Of a stretch of DNA of 64,000 bases, positions 1-8,680 are shown one piece after another (within the stretch, counting starts at the first letter, position 1; every line of letters starts with the position of its first letter). Source of the DNA: Nitrospirillum iridis (GTDB taxonomy: Bacteria > Pseudomonadota > Alphaproteobacteria > Azospirillales > Azospirillaceae); contig NZ_JACIIZ010000004.1 of NCBI RefSeq assembly GCF_014205765.1, positions 372,001-436,000 on the forward strand, in the 5' to 3' direction. The translations under genes were made by a program, and so were the position numbers. The notes under the pieces were generated by a model. It was not told where the DNA came from and did not search any database. It saw only the letters and a list, made by a program, of their open reading frames with translations.

Positions 1-388
1 CCGGCACGGCGCGCTGCATGCTCTGCCCACGCAGCTTCAGCAGCCGGGCGGTGTCGGCCAGCGTCAAGGCACCGGCGGCGCACAGCGCGGAGTATTCACC
101 CAGCGAATGCCCGGCGACGAAGCGGGCGGCCTTGGCCAGATCCAGCCCGCCGTCCTTTTCCAGCACGCGGGCCACGGCCACGGACACCGCCATCAGGGCC
201 GGCTGGGCGTTTTCCGTCAGGGTCAGCTCATCCAGCGGTCCCTCGAACATCAGGGCCGACAGCTTCTGCTTCAGCGCCTCGTCCACCTCGCCGAAGACAT
301 CGCGGGCGGTGGCGAAGGCGTCGGCCAAATCCCGGCCCATACCCACAGCCTGGCTGCCCTGGCCGGGAAACACGAAAGCGCGAATCAT
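1..388 (-). CDS. fabD: Malonyl-CoA:ACP transacylase, N-terminal part (cut by window edge)
   Basis: FabD moves malonyl groups from CoA to acyl carrier protein in cytoplasmic fatty-acid synthesis. The first ~129 residues are present, starting at the ATG at 388. They begin MIRAFVFPGQGSQ, the family's typical N-terminus with the FPGQGSQ motif, and contain GHSLGE near residue 100, which carries the nucleophilic serine (GxSxG). The frame is open to the left edge, so the remaining ~185 residues of a typical ~315-residue FabD lie outside. In many alphaproteobacteria fabD is divergent from rpsF; here about 10.5 kb separates them. Confidence 0.95.
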   Translation of the reverse strand, partial: MIRAFVFPGQGSQAVGMGRDLADAFATARDVFGEVDEALKQKLSALMFEGPLDELTLTENAQPALMAVSVAVARVLEKDGGLDLAKAARFVAGHSLGEYSALCAAGALTLADTARLLKLRGQSMQRAVP

Positions 389-436
389 GTGCAGATACCC
401 TGGAAGCTCAATTCAGGCGCGATGCCCCATCCCCAA

Positions 437-458
437 CCCCCGGTTCCCCAACCGGGGG
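437..458. repeat. Perfect 9-bp hairpin upstream of fabD
   Basis: CCCCCGGTT at 437-445 and AACCGGGGG at 450-458 are perfect complements around a CCCC loop. It lies about 50 bases upstream of the fabD start and has no T-run on either side, so a leader structure or protein site is as likely as a terminator. Confidence 0.6.
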
Positions 459-601
459 CCGGTCATGACGATTACCGTCACGGGCCTGAAGTCGGCATCG
501 CAAGTCGCGCCATGCATACCGCCTGCAATCAATCTGTCAATCGTCATTGCGCGGCATGGTGCAGGGGTGACGTGGGCTGCGCCTGGCTTTCAGGGCCGCC
601 A

Positions 602-652
602 AGCAGACTTTCCGAACTCCGCCCCCCCCATGGGCGGGCTCGGAAATCTGCT
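602..652. repeat. Long imperfect palindrome, second of a tandem pair
   Basis: The left arm 602-615 and right arm 640-652 pair over 13 bp with one bulged C at 608. An inner stem CCGCCC (619-624) / GGGCGG (632-637) extends it. It follows another palindrome at 667-716 downstream of the LysR gene. No U-tract follows on either strand, so it may be a REP-like element rather than a simple terminator. Confidence 0.6.
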
Positions 653-666
653 GAACCATAGAGTCG

Positions 667-716
667 GCAGGTTACTCCAGGCCGGGCCAGGTGTGGCCCG
701 ATCTGGAGTAACCTGC
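667..716. repeat. Long palindrome touching the LysR stop codon
   Basis: A 14-bp perfect inverted repeat (667-680 with 703-716) encloses a second 7-bp stem, CGGGCCA (683-689) / TGGCCCG (694-700), with a four-base loop. The repeat begins at the base after the LysR stop codon (717-719). It would form a very stable RNA hairpin at the 3' end of that message, with no T-run. Confidence 0.7.
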
Positions 717-1697
717 TTAGGCCGCCGTCCAGGGGATGAAAGGCCGGCCATGGCCCTGCGGCGTCTCCGCGTCGAGGAAGCCGTCCAGCGCCGACGGCGC
801 CACATCCGCCTCCGCCGCGATCCGACGCGCCAGATCCACCGCGGCGGCGCGCATGCGCCCCGGCGGGCGGTCCAGCCAATAGCTGGTGGGGTTCAGCACG
901 GTGCGCGGATCCACCGGCACCACCCCGCCGTTCCGCAGCGTGGATTGGACCAGGGGCGGCCGGGCCAGCGCCACGCCCAGGCCGCAGACGCAGGCGTCCA
1001 GCACCAGGTTGTAGTCTTCGAAGCGCCGATCCTGCGGCCGGGGGCGATAGTCCAGGCCATGGGCGGCGAACCAGGTGCGCCACCCCGACGCGTCGGAGTC
1101 GTGGATCAGCGGGAAGGCCAGCAGGCGTTCCGGTTCCCCCTCTCCGATCTGCGCCGCCAGCGTGGGCGCGGCCAGGGGATAGCACCATTCCTCGAACAGC
1201 TTCAGCGATACCCGGCCCGGCAGGGCGCCCCAGCCGCAGCGGATGGCCAAGTCCATGCCCTCGTCCGCCAAATCCAACGCGCGATGGTCGACCGACAGCA
1301 AGATTCGGAGTGCCCCGCCCGGATCGCCCCCCCTACCTTCCAACCCAGCGAGCCGGGGCATGAGCCACAGGCCGCACACCGACGGCAGCGAGGTCAGCCG
1401 CACCACGGCCGTGCCCCGGGGTTCCGTCCAGCGGTTGGAGGTATCGGCGATGAGGGCGAAGGCTTCACTGGTGCGCTGGAACAGGCGCTGGCCATCCGGC
1501 GTCATGGTCACGCCGCGCGCCTGGCGGTGGAACAGCCGCAGGCCCAGCCACTGTTCCAGCTTGGCGATCTGGCGGCTGATGGCGCCGTGGGTGAGGTTCA
1601 GCGCCTCCGCCGCGGCGGAAAAGCTGCCAGTCCGCGCCGCCGCCTCGAAGGCGCGCAGCGTGTCCAGGGGCGGCAAGGGCTGTGAGCTGTGATCCAT
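717..1697 (-). CDS. LysR-type transcriptional regulator, GcvA-like
   Basis: The ATG at 1697 gives about 326 residues, normal for LysR proteins. The N-terminal winged helix-turn-helix is clear (DTLRAFEAAARTGSFSAAAE, then LTHGAISRQIAKLE). The periplasmic-binding-type effector domain follows, with a GMDLAIRCG-like segment typical of the GcvA branch. The frame stays open to 1742, but that upstream part covers the probable operator. The gene is divergent from an EamA exporter and is a good candidate for its regulator. The effector is unknown. Confidence 0.9.
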   Translation of the reverse strand: MDHSSQPLPPLDTLRAFEAAARTGSFSAAAEALNLTHGAISRQIAKLEQWLGLRLFHRQARGVTMTPDGQRLFQRTSEAFALIADTSNRWTEPRGTAVVRLTSLPSVCGLWLMPRLAGLEGRGGDPGGALRILLSVDHRALDLADEGMDLAIRCGWGALPGRVSLKLFEEWCYPLAAPTLAAQIGEGEPERLLAFPLIHDSDASGWRTWFAAHGLDYRPRPQDRRFEDYNLVLDACVCGLGVALARPPLVQSTLRNGGVVPVDPRTVLNPTSYWLDRPPGRMRAAAVDLARRIAAEADVAPSALDGFLDAETPQGHGRPFIPWTAA

Positions 1698-1792
1698 GCT
1701 CACAGTTGGCTGATGATTTGTTCGATTGTCAATCAGCTGCACCCGGCGCGTACTGCGTTTCGTGTTTTCCGTTCACTCCAGGATCGTCCGCG
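1698..1792. promoter_or_regulatory. Divergent promoter/operator region between the LysR gene and eamA
   Basis: This 95-base gap holds GCTGAT (1709-1714) and ATCAGC (1732-1737) as an inverted repeat. A perfect short palindrome, GATTGTCAATC (1724-1734), overlaps the right arm and contains the T-N-A dyad feature of LysR sites. Promoter boxes cannot be assigned with confidence. Confidence 0.55.
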
Positions 1793-2731
1793 ATGTCCGC
1801 CACGCCGCTCACCGTTCCCTGCCCCTCCCCCGCCGTCGCCAAGGGCGCGCCCCGTCTGGACGGCGCCACCGCGTTCGCCGTGGTGGTGACCGTCATCATC
1901 TGGGCTTCCGCCTTCGCCGCCATCCGCGCCGGCCTCAAGGCCTTTGGCCCGCTGGAACTGGGCGCGGCGCGGTTCACCATCGCGGCGGTGCCCGCGGGCC
2001 TCTACCTTGCCTTCATCCGCCCGGCCCTGCCCCGCCTCAACGAGCTATGGCGCTTCGCCGCCGGCGGCCTGCTGTTCGTGGCGCTGTACACCGCGCTGCT
2101 GAACATGGGGGAGCGGACGGTGCCGGCCGGGGCGGCGGCCTTCATCATCAACATCAATCCCATCATCACCGCCGTCCTGGCCTCCTTCCTGCTGGGGGAG
2201 CGATTCGGCCGCTGGGGATGGATCGGCACCGCCGTGTCGTTCAGCGGCATCGGCCTGATCGCGCTCAATGAGACAATGGGGAACGAGGCGATGGGCGCCG
2301 GCCTGCACCTGGGCTGGGGCGCCGTGCTGGTGTTGGGGGCCGCCCTCTGCAACTCCGTCACCACCGTGGTGCAAAAGCCCCTGTTCGCCCGGCACAAGGC
2401 CCTGACCGTGTCGGCCGGCAACATGGTCATCGGCGCGCTGGCCCTGTCCCCCTGGCTGCCCGGGGCCTACGCCCAGGCCCAGGCCGCCCCCCTGCCCGGC
2501 CTGATGGCCGCCCTGTACCTGGGTGTCATGCCCAGCCTGGTCGCCTACGCCACCTGGACCGTCGTGTTGTCCCGCCTGCCCGCCGCCCGCGCCAGCAACT
2601 TCCTCTACAGCGCCCCGCCGCTGGCCATGCTGCTGGGCTATCTCTGGCTGGGAGAGGTGCCGACCCTTCTGGGCGTCATCGGTGGCGTGATGGCGCTGGG
2701 CGGCGTCGCCGTCGTCAACCTGAAGCGCTGA
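1793..2731 (+). CDS. EamA/DMT family inner-membrane transporter
   Basis: The product is about 312 residues with ten predicted hydrophobic helices in two repeated EamA halves, the drug/metabolite transporter architecture. Helix 1 (AFAVVVTVIIWASAFAAIRA) has the W-A-S-x-F-x-x-I signature of the family. The ATG at 1793 puts a short polar N-terminus before helix 1; an in-frame start at 1682 would overlap the LysR gene. The divergent LysR regulator probably controls it. The exported substrate cannot be told from sequence. Confidence 0.9.
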   Translation: MSATPLTVPCPSPAVAKGAPRLDGATAFAVVVTVIIWASAFAAIRAGLKAFGPLELGAARFTIAAVPAGLYLAFIRPALPRLNELWRFAAGGLLFVALYTALLNMGERTVPAGAAAFIININPIITAVLASFLLGERFGRWGWIGTAVSFSGIGLIALNETMGNEAMGAGLHLGWGAVLVLGAALCNSVTTVVQKPLFARHKALTVSAGNMVIGALALSPWLPGAYAQAQAAPLPGLMAALYLGVMPSLVAYATWTVVLSRLPAARASNFLYSAPPLAMLLGYLWLGEVPTLLGVIGGVMALGGVAVVNLKR

Positions 2732-2765
2732 GCCTATCCCTTCCAGGGTAGGGGGATTTTCTACC

Positions 2766-2813
2766 GGCGGAGCGGCCGGGACGGTAGACTGCGACCGTTC
2801 CGTCCGCTCCGCC
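2766..2813. repeat. Hairpin between eamA and the DUF3142 gene
   Basis: GGCGGAGCGG (2766-2775) pairs perfectly with CCGCTCCGCC (2804-2813), and an inner ACGGT/ACCGT stem (2781-2785 with 2794-2798) extends it. It may end eamA transcription or sit in the leader of the next gene, whose ATG is 15 bases downstream. There is no T-run. Confidence 0.55.
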
Positions 2814-2828
2814 GCCCTTAAAGTCCTC

Positions 2829-4103
2829 ATGTCGCTTCCCCGGCCCCGGATCCTCCTGGCCATCCTTGTGCTGACGTGCGCCGGCGCCGCCACGGCGGCG
2901 TTGCTCCCGCCCCGTCCGGGAGGCGGGACGGCGCCACCTCTTTTGCCCAACGACGTCTATGTCTGGCAGCGCGCCTGGACCCCGGCCCTGGGCCTGGCCA
3001 TGGACCAGGCGGCCCCGGATGTGGCCGCGTGGCGGGTGCTGGCGGCGGAGGTGGCGCCGGACGGGCGGACGGCCCCGGTGCTGCTGAACGACGGGCGCCT
3101 GGAATCGGTGCGGGCGCACCTGGCCGGCCGACCCGTCACCCTGGTGGTGCGCATCGATGGCCGGCTGAGCGACGCGGAGCCGGCGGCCCTGGTGGAAACG
3201 GCGCTGGCGCCGCTGCGGCGCTGGCGACAGGCCGGAGTCGCGGTGGCCGGGCTGGAGATCGACCATGATTGCCCCACCGCCCGCCTGCCTTTCTATGCCC
3301 GCTTCCTGGCGGCGCTGCGGACGGGGTTGCGCCAGGAAGCGGGCGACATCCACCTGTCCATCACCGCCCTGCCCACCTGGCTGAACGCGCCCGCCCTGCC
3401 CGCCCATGGCCTGAATGACGTCGTGGCGATACCAGACGAGGTGGTGTTGCAGGTCCATGCCGTCGCCGCCCCCACGGATGGGCTGTTCAACCCCGCCCAG
3501 GCCGCGCGGTGGGTCGCCGCCTGGGCCGAACGCTTCCCCACCCCGTTCCGCGTCGCCCTGCCCGACTACGGCGCGCGGGTCAGTTGGAACGCGGACGACA
3601 GCCTGGCGACGGTGGAGGGGGAGGCGCCGCTGCTGGCCGGTGGGGCGCATGCCCGCGAACTGATGGCCCGGCCGGCGGACGTGGCCAACTTCCTGAAGAC
3701 CCTGCGCCTCCAGGCACCCGCCAACCTCAAGGGCATCGCCTGGTTCCGCCTGCCCACGGCGGACGACCGCCGCGCCTGGTCGCTGGCGACATGGGCCATT
3801 GTGGCGCGCGGCGGAACGCCGACGGGCCGCCTGACGGCGATGGCGGAGGCCACGGCCACGCCCGCCCTGTACACGCTGACGCTGGCCAACGACGGCGATG
3901 CTGACGCCGATCTGCCGGCCGGCCTGGACTTGCCCGCCGCCTGCCCCTTGGGCGACGGCGCCAACGGCTATGCCCGTGACCCTCTGGCGTCCCGCCTGGC
4001 GCGCCAAACCCCCGGCCTGCTGCCCCCCGGTGCGCGCCGGGTGGTGGGCTGGCTGCGTTGCTCCGATTCCCCCTCGCCTCCGGTGATCCATGTCCGCCCG
4101 TGA
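2829..4103 (+). CDS. DUF3142 family exported protein
   Basis: The protein has 424 residues with an N-terminal hydrophobic segment (ILLAILVLTCAGAATAALL) that looks like a signal peptide or anchor. NDVYVWQRAW (about residues 41-50) is the opening motif of DUF3142. LEIDHDCPTARLPFYARFL (about residues 142-160) resembles the strand-end acidic motif of TIM-barrel hydrolases, which suggests but does not prove a glycan-related role. It overlaps the next gene by 14 bases, so the two are probably translated together. Biochemical function is unknown. Confidence 0.8.
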   Translation: MSLPRPRILLAILVLTCAGAATAALLPPRPGGGTAPPLLPNDVYVWQRAWTPALGLAMDQAAPDVAAWRVLAAEVAPDGRTAPVLLNDGRLESVRAHLAGRPVTLVVRIDGRLSDAEPAALVETALAPLRRWRQAGVAVAGLEIDHDCPTARLPFYARFLAALRTGLRQEAGDIHLSITALPTWLNAPALPAHGLNDVVAIPDEVVLQVHAVAAPTDGLFNPAQAARWVAAWAERFPTPFRVALPDYGARVSWNADDSLATVEGEAPLLAGGAHARELMARPADVANFLKTLRLQAPANLKGIAWFRLPTADDRRAWSLATWAIVARGGTPTGRLTAMAEATATPALYTLTLANDGDADADLPAGLDLPAACPLGDGANGYARDPLASRLARQTPGLLPPGARRVVGWLRCSDSPSPPVIHVRP

Positions 4104-6504
4104 CCACGCCCCCTTGGGGCGCCCCGCCCTCGCCCTGTCCGTCTTGTTGCTGGCCGGTGCCGCCAGCGTCGCCATCGCCTGCGGCCCGGATTTTCCCTGG
4201 CAGCTGCTGGACCGCCGCGAGGTGACGCTGGCCGAAACGCCAGCCAATCCCTTCGCCTGGGAAGCGACGCACCTGGTGGCCGCGCCCGCCGACCGGTTGA
4301 AGGCGGTGGAGAACAGGAGGGCGACCGATGACACCCGGGCCATGCTACGCACCGACGCGGAAACGGCCGGCCTGGCGCCCGACGCACCGCTCCTGATCGC
4401 CGCCATGCGCGCGGCCGGCGATGGCGACAAGGCCTACGCCCTGGGGGAAAAGCTGCCGGCCGCCGTGCGCCTCTACACCGCCGCCGCCGTGGATTACCAG
4501 ACTGGCCGGCTGGACCAGGCCGCCGCCCGCTTCCAGTCGGTGCTGGACCTGCCGGCGGCCGACAGCGCCAGCCGCGCCGTCTGGGCCGCCTACATGCTGG
4601 GGCGGGTGGCGGTGCGGCGCGACCTGGCGGATTCGGCCGCCGCCTTCTTCGCCAAGGCCCGCGCCCTGGCCCAGGCCGGCGCCCCCGATCCCCTGGGCCT
4701 GGGCGTGGCCAGCCTGGGGGAGGAGGCGCGTGTGCGCCTGACGCAAGCCGGGCTGACGGTTCAAGAGGCGGCGGATGACGACACACCGGCGCGCGTCGCT
4801 CCGACGGAGGCCGTCCAGATACGCGCGATCGGCCCCTTCGATACCAATGCCCTGGCCCAGGCGGTAAACCTGTATGCCCAGCAAGCCGCCCATGACTCCT
4901 ATCATGGTGTCGAATCGCTTTACCTCATCGCCGTCTATTTGCTGGAGAATCCGGCACCGTTGAAGGCGGCCATAACCGATCCGCTGGTGCAGCGCCTACT
5001 GGCCGCCCATGTCCTGGCGTTCGAGACGGACACGCCCAGCTGGCGGCCTTACCGGGGCATGGACCCGACGCCCCCGGCAGACCCGCATCTGGCGGCGCTG
5101 ACCACGGCGTTGATGGAGGCCCATATTGGGGAAACCGGCGGGCCCGCGCCGGCCGCCGCTGATCAGCTGGCCGCCCTGGCCTATCGCAAGGGCGACTATG
5201 AACTGGCGGCCCGCCTGGCGGCGATGAAGCCGGGGCCGCTGGCCAGTTGGGTCCAGGCCAAGCTGGCCTTACGGAAGGGCGACCTGGCGCAGGCGGCCAA
5301 GCTTTATGCCGAAGCCGCCGCCGCCTTCCCGGCCACTGGCGACGGGCCCCAGGGGAACACCATGACGGCGGCCGAACGCAACCGCCTGATCGGCGAAGGC
5401 GGCACCGTGGCCCTGGCGCGGGGCGAGTATGTGGTGGCGCTGGACCTGCTGATGCCCGTCGCCGCCACCTATTGGGGCGACGTGGTGCACATCGCGGAAC
5501 GGGTGCTGACCGTCGATGAGCTGAAGGCCTATGTCGACGCCAAGATTCCGGCCAGCGTCGCCGCCGGCTGGGCACAGAAGGTCGACAACACCCAATGGCC
5601 CAACACCCTGCTGGACACCATGGGTGTGGGCTACAAGTATGACGAGTCGGTCGACCGCCTGCGCTACCAGGGGGCGCCCCTGGCCCTGCGCAGTCTGCTT
5701 GCCCGCCGACTGATGCGGGCCGGACGGGGGAAGGAGGCGCTGGCTTACTACCATGACCCGGCGGTGGCCAAGGACGCCCGCGCTTACATGGACGCCTTGA
5801 ACGACGCCGGCGGCGCCTGGTGGCCCGCAAGCCGCGCCCGCGCCTGGTTCCAGGCCTCGACCTTGGCCCGTGGCCGCGGCATGGAGATCATGGGAACCGA
5901 GGGTGCGCCGGACGAGGCCGCCTTGAAAGGCGCTTACAATGTCGGGATCGGCCAAGCCAACCTGCCGCCCACCGGCGCCACCTTCGTCACGGATGGGGAG
6001 CGCAAGCGCTTCGCCGACAGCGCCCTGCAACCCGATTTCCGCTTCCATTACCGCCACCTGGCGGCGGACGCGGCGGAACATGCCGCCGACCAGTTGCCAC
6101 ATACCAGCCAAGCCTACGCCGCCTCCCTATGCTGGGCCGTGACCTATGTTCAGAGCACGCTGGCCGACGTCCGCTATCTGGACCCCGCCCACTACGCCAG
6201 CGATCCCTATTGGGGGCCCATCCTGGCGCAGAACCGCCAGTCGGAGGGGCGGATCAGGGCGCTGTACCAGCGCTATGTCGCCACCGGTCCACTGGTCCCT
6301 TGGGCCACCCATTTCGGCCACGCCTGCCCGGCGCCGGACTTCGACGCCGCCGCCAAGGAATGGTGGCAGGCGCCGGCGCGCCACGTCCACACCTGGGTGC
6401 GTCAGAACCATCGCAAGGCGGTGGTGGCTGGCGCAGCGGTCCTGGCCGTGCTGGTGGCCGGAACCACCCTGCTGCTGGTCCGCCGCCGGCGTCCCGTCAG
6501 CTGA
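4090..6504 (+). CDS. Exported lipoprotein-like protein with repeat helices and a C-terminal membrane anchor
   Basis: The protein has 804 residues. The N-terminus has a hydrophobic stretch ending VAIAC followed by GPDFPWQLL, which could be a lipobox (Cys about residue 31) although position -3 is not Leu. The body is Ala-rich and helical with TPR-like segments (AVRLYTAAAVDYQTGRLDQA; YRKGDYELAARLAAM; LRKGDLAQAAKLYAEAAA). A single helix near residues 776-799 (VVAGAAVLAVLVAGTTLLLV) followed by RRRR should anchor the C-terminus. It overlaps the DUF3142 gene by 14 bases, implying a coupled pair. The function is not known to me. Confidence 0.8.
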   Translation: MSARDHAPLGRPALALSVLLLAGAASVAIACGPDFPWQLLDRREVTLAETPANPFAWEATHLVAAPADRLKAVENRRATDDTRAMLRTDAETAGLAPDAPLLIAAMRAAGDGDKAYALGEKLPAAVRLYTAAAVDYQTGRLDQAAARFQSVLDLPAADSASRAVWAAYMLGRVAVRRDLADSAAAFFAKARALAQAGAPDPLGLGVASLGEEARVRLTQAGLTVQEAADDDTPARVAPTEAVQIRAIGPFDTNALAQAVNLYAQQAAHDSYHGVESLYLIAVYLLENPAPLKAAITDPLVQRLLAAHVLAFETDTPSWRPYRGMDPTPPADPHLAALTTALMEAHIGETGGPAPAAADQLAALAYRKGDYELAARLAAMKPGPLASWVQAKLALRKGDLAQAAKLYAEAAAAFPATGDGPQGNTMTAAERNRLIGEGGTVALARGEYVVALDLLMPVAATYWGDVVHIAERVLTVDELKAYVDAKIPASVAAGWAQKVDNTQWPNTLLDTMGVGYKYDESVDRLRYQGAPLALRSLLARRLMRAGRGKEALAYYHDPAVAKDARAYMDALNDAGGAWWPASRARAWFQASTLARGRGMEIMGTEGAPDEAALKGAYNVGIGQANLPPTGATFVTDGERKRFADSALQPDFRFHYRHLAADAAEHAADQLPHTSQAYAASLCWAVTYVQSTLADVRYLDPAHYASDPYWGPILAQNRQSEGRIRALYQRYVATGPLVPWATHFGHACPAPDFDAAAKEWWQAPARHVHTWVRQNHRKAVVAGAAVLAVLVAGTTLLLVRRRRPVS

Positions 6505-8422
6505 GGAAGTAGGACAGTTCCTTGCCCTTGGCCCCCGACAGATAGCCGTCCTGCCAATGGTCGTTGGTGGAGAGGAAGCCCCCCTGCGGGGTGCCGGGGG
6601 CCGGCTGGCCCTGCAGCAGGGCGTCCCGCTCCCGCTCTTCCAGGATGGCGCGCTGGCGATAGTGCTCATAAACGTCCAGGACATGGACGGCATAGGCCTG
6701 AGCCAGCGGCTGGTTGCCCTGGATGATCAGCAAATTGTCATCGTTGGCGTATGAAGCCTTGTAGCCCAGGTTATGGCTGCCGGTGATGACGACGCAGTCG
6801 GGGGAGAAGGGGTCGATCACCACGATCTTGTCGTGGATGATGGCGGCGCCGGCGGTCAGCAGCTCGGGCTGCAGATCGCCCGTTGGCGTGTCGATGGCGG
6901 CGGCGCGCACCACCAGCACCTGCGGCGCGTCCTTGGGCGCATAGACGGACGGCTTGGGGATCCTGGTGCCCTGGGCATCCGTGTCGTCGCCCGCGCCATC
7001 ACCGCCGCCGGCGCCCCCCTCGATGGGCAGGGCCTGCGGGCTGCTGACGGCGCCCATGACCATCAGGTCGGGGCGTTGCTTGCCCAGGTCCACCGCCGCC
7101 TCGATGATGCTCTGCTTGCCTTCGACGGAGGGGTAGAAGGTCAGGAACAGGATGGCATGCTGCGCCCGGTCCATCAGTTGGAACACGTCGGCCAGGTCCG
7201 GAGGCGTGGCCGCGGTCTTGGTGGTGGCCTGTGTGGTGGGCGCGCACCAGACGCGGGGGTTGGCGCCGGCATCCGGATAGGCATGGCCACCCGCCCGGCG
7301 CAGGGGCTTTTGCTGGACATTGTGGTTGGGGGCGCCGGTGTCCGCCTGCACCGGAAAGCTGGCCGTGTCGGTCTTCAGCCGCTTCCAATAGTCCAGGTAG
7401 GCCCGCGCCAGATCGGCATCCTGGGTGAGGATGGTGTTGTTGGACTGGGTGCACAGGCCGGTGGGCGTCCAGTTGGTGCTGCCGGTCAGCAAGGCCAGCG
7501 GTGTGTCGTTCGCGTCGGTGCGCACCAGGAACTTGTTATGGCCGATATGGGCGCTGTTGTTGAACAGCCGGTCGATGACCTCGCCCGCCGTGCCGTGCAG
7601 GGCCTGGCGTGCCGCCTGGTTGGTGCGGTCCCAGGCGGGGTTGGTTTTCGTCCCCTCACCCGCCGTCGACAGGATCAGGCGCAGCCGGTCACCAAGACCG
7701 CTCAGACCGGCCAGCAGTTCCTGGTCCGACAGCTCATAGAGGGCGGCATAGACCCTGTCATCCGGCCTCACCTGGCCCAGGAAATCGGTCAGGGTGGGCA
7801 GCACGTCGCCGGTCAGGAAGGTACGGATGGCGTTGCCCGGTTGCCGCACCTGATCCAACACATAGCCCTTGCTGGGCGCCTGGCCGGCGGGGGTGTGCAG
7901 TTGCTGGCGCAGGTTCTGGGTGGACAGGATGCCGTTGGTGAAGACAGCGGTGAAGTCGCCATAGGTCCAGGTGACGGTGATGGCGTTGGTCTCCACCGCG
8001 TCGCCGCAGATGAACAGGGGTAGGGGCGTGCCGGTGTAGGCGCCGGGCTGGGCGCTGCTGAAGGTTTCCGTCCGCTTGATCCAGCCGGCCACCGCCTCCC
8101 GCCCCGGCGCGGCGTAGCCCACCGGGATGATCTCGTAATGGCAGGTGAAGGGCTGACGCACCGACAGGCTGTCGCGGCTGCGCCGCAGGGTCAGGTCGCG
8201 CCAGGAGAATTTCTGAATGGGCCAGACACTGCTGTCCTGTTGTTGCCAGTTGGGGTTGGATTGGTCCGTGAACGCCACCCAGGTGGGCAGCAGGCGGCGT
8301 TCGCCGTCCTCATGCACGCGGGTGATCATGAAACCCAGCAGGCCGTCGATGCGGCTTACGGGGCGCCACGCCAGGTAGGCCACTTCATTGTTGCACCAGG
8401 CGCGCGCGGGAACCTGAGACAT
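6497..8422 (-). CDS. Phospholipase D-like protein with two HKD motifs
   Basis: The protein has 641 residues and two PLD signatures. The first is HNKFLVRTD followed by TGSTNWT (about residues 290-315); the second is HDKIVVID followed by ITGSHNLG and an acidic NDDN (about residues 540-580). Two HKD motifs in one chain normally form one catalytic site of the phospholipase D/nuclease superfamily through a phospho-histidine intermediate. I see no signal peptide, so it is cytosolic or exported by a dedicated system. A Gly/Asp-rich insert (GGAGGGDGAGDD) separates the halves. Its 3' end overlaps the convergent neighbour by 8 bases. Whether the substrate is lipid or nucleic acid is undetermined. Confidence 0.85.
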   Translation of the reverse strand: MSQVPARAWCNNEVAYLAWRPVSRIDGLLGFMITRVHEDGERRLLPTWVAFTDQSNPNWQQQDSSVWPIQKFSWRDLTLRRSRDSLSVRQPFTCHYEIIPVGYAAPGREAVAGWIKRTETFSSAQPGAYTGTPLPLFICGDAVETNAITVTWTYGDFTAVFTNGILSTQNLRQQLHTPAGQAPSKGYVLDQVRQPGNAIRTFLTGDVLPTLTDFLGQVRPDDRVYAALYELSDQELLAGLSGLGDRLRLILSTAGEGTKTNPAWDRTNQAARQALHGTAGEVIDRLFNNSAHIGHNKFLVRTDANDTPLALLTGSTNWTPTGLCTQSNNTILTQDADLARAYLDYWKRLKTDTASFPVQADTGAPNHNVQQKPLRRAGGHAYPDAGANPRVWCAPTTQATTKTAATPPDLADVFQLMDRAQHAILFLTFYPSVEGKQSIIEAAVDLGKQRPDLMVMGAVSSPQALPIEGGAGGGDGAGDDTDAQGTRIPKPSVYAPKDAPQVLVVRAAAIDTPTGDLQPELLTAGAAIIHDKIVVIDPFSPDCVVITGSHNLGYKASYANDDNLLIIQGNQPLAQAYAVHVLDVYEHYRQRAILEERERDALLQGQPAPGTPQGGFLSTNDHWQDGYLSGAKGKELSYFLS

Positions 8423-8680
8423 GAGCCACCTCCATCATGACGGGGAGGGGCCATGGTGTGCCTGGGATATGACGGTCACCACCACAGCGTGCATTCCTGT
8501 CGACGTACGTCCTTGGGTGAAGTCCCTCGCCATCCCTGTGACCGCGACGCCTATCGCCCACCGACCTGTGAGCGCACGGGCGGGGCCTGCGGCAACCTTT
8601 GACGCTTTGGGCGGGTTTCCGGGTGACGGACGCGGCGCGGGCGGGATAGTCTGCGGCCTGTCATCGCCAAGGCAGCCCCC

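Larger units (their letters stand above)
389..716. other. Intergenic region between fabD and a LysR gene, with three hairpins
   Basis: No convincing gene is visible in these 328 bases. The region holds a 9-bp perfect hairpin at 437-458 in the fabD 5' region and two large imperfect palindromes at 602-652 and 667-716. The fabD promoter should lie here, but I cannot place it with confidence. Confidence 0.6.
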
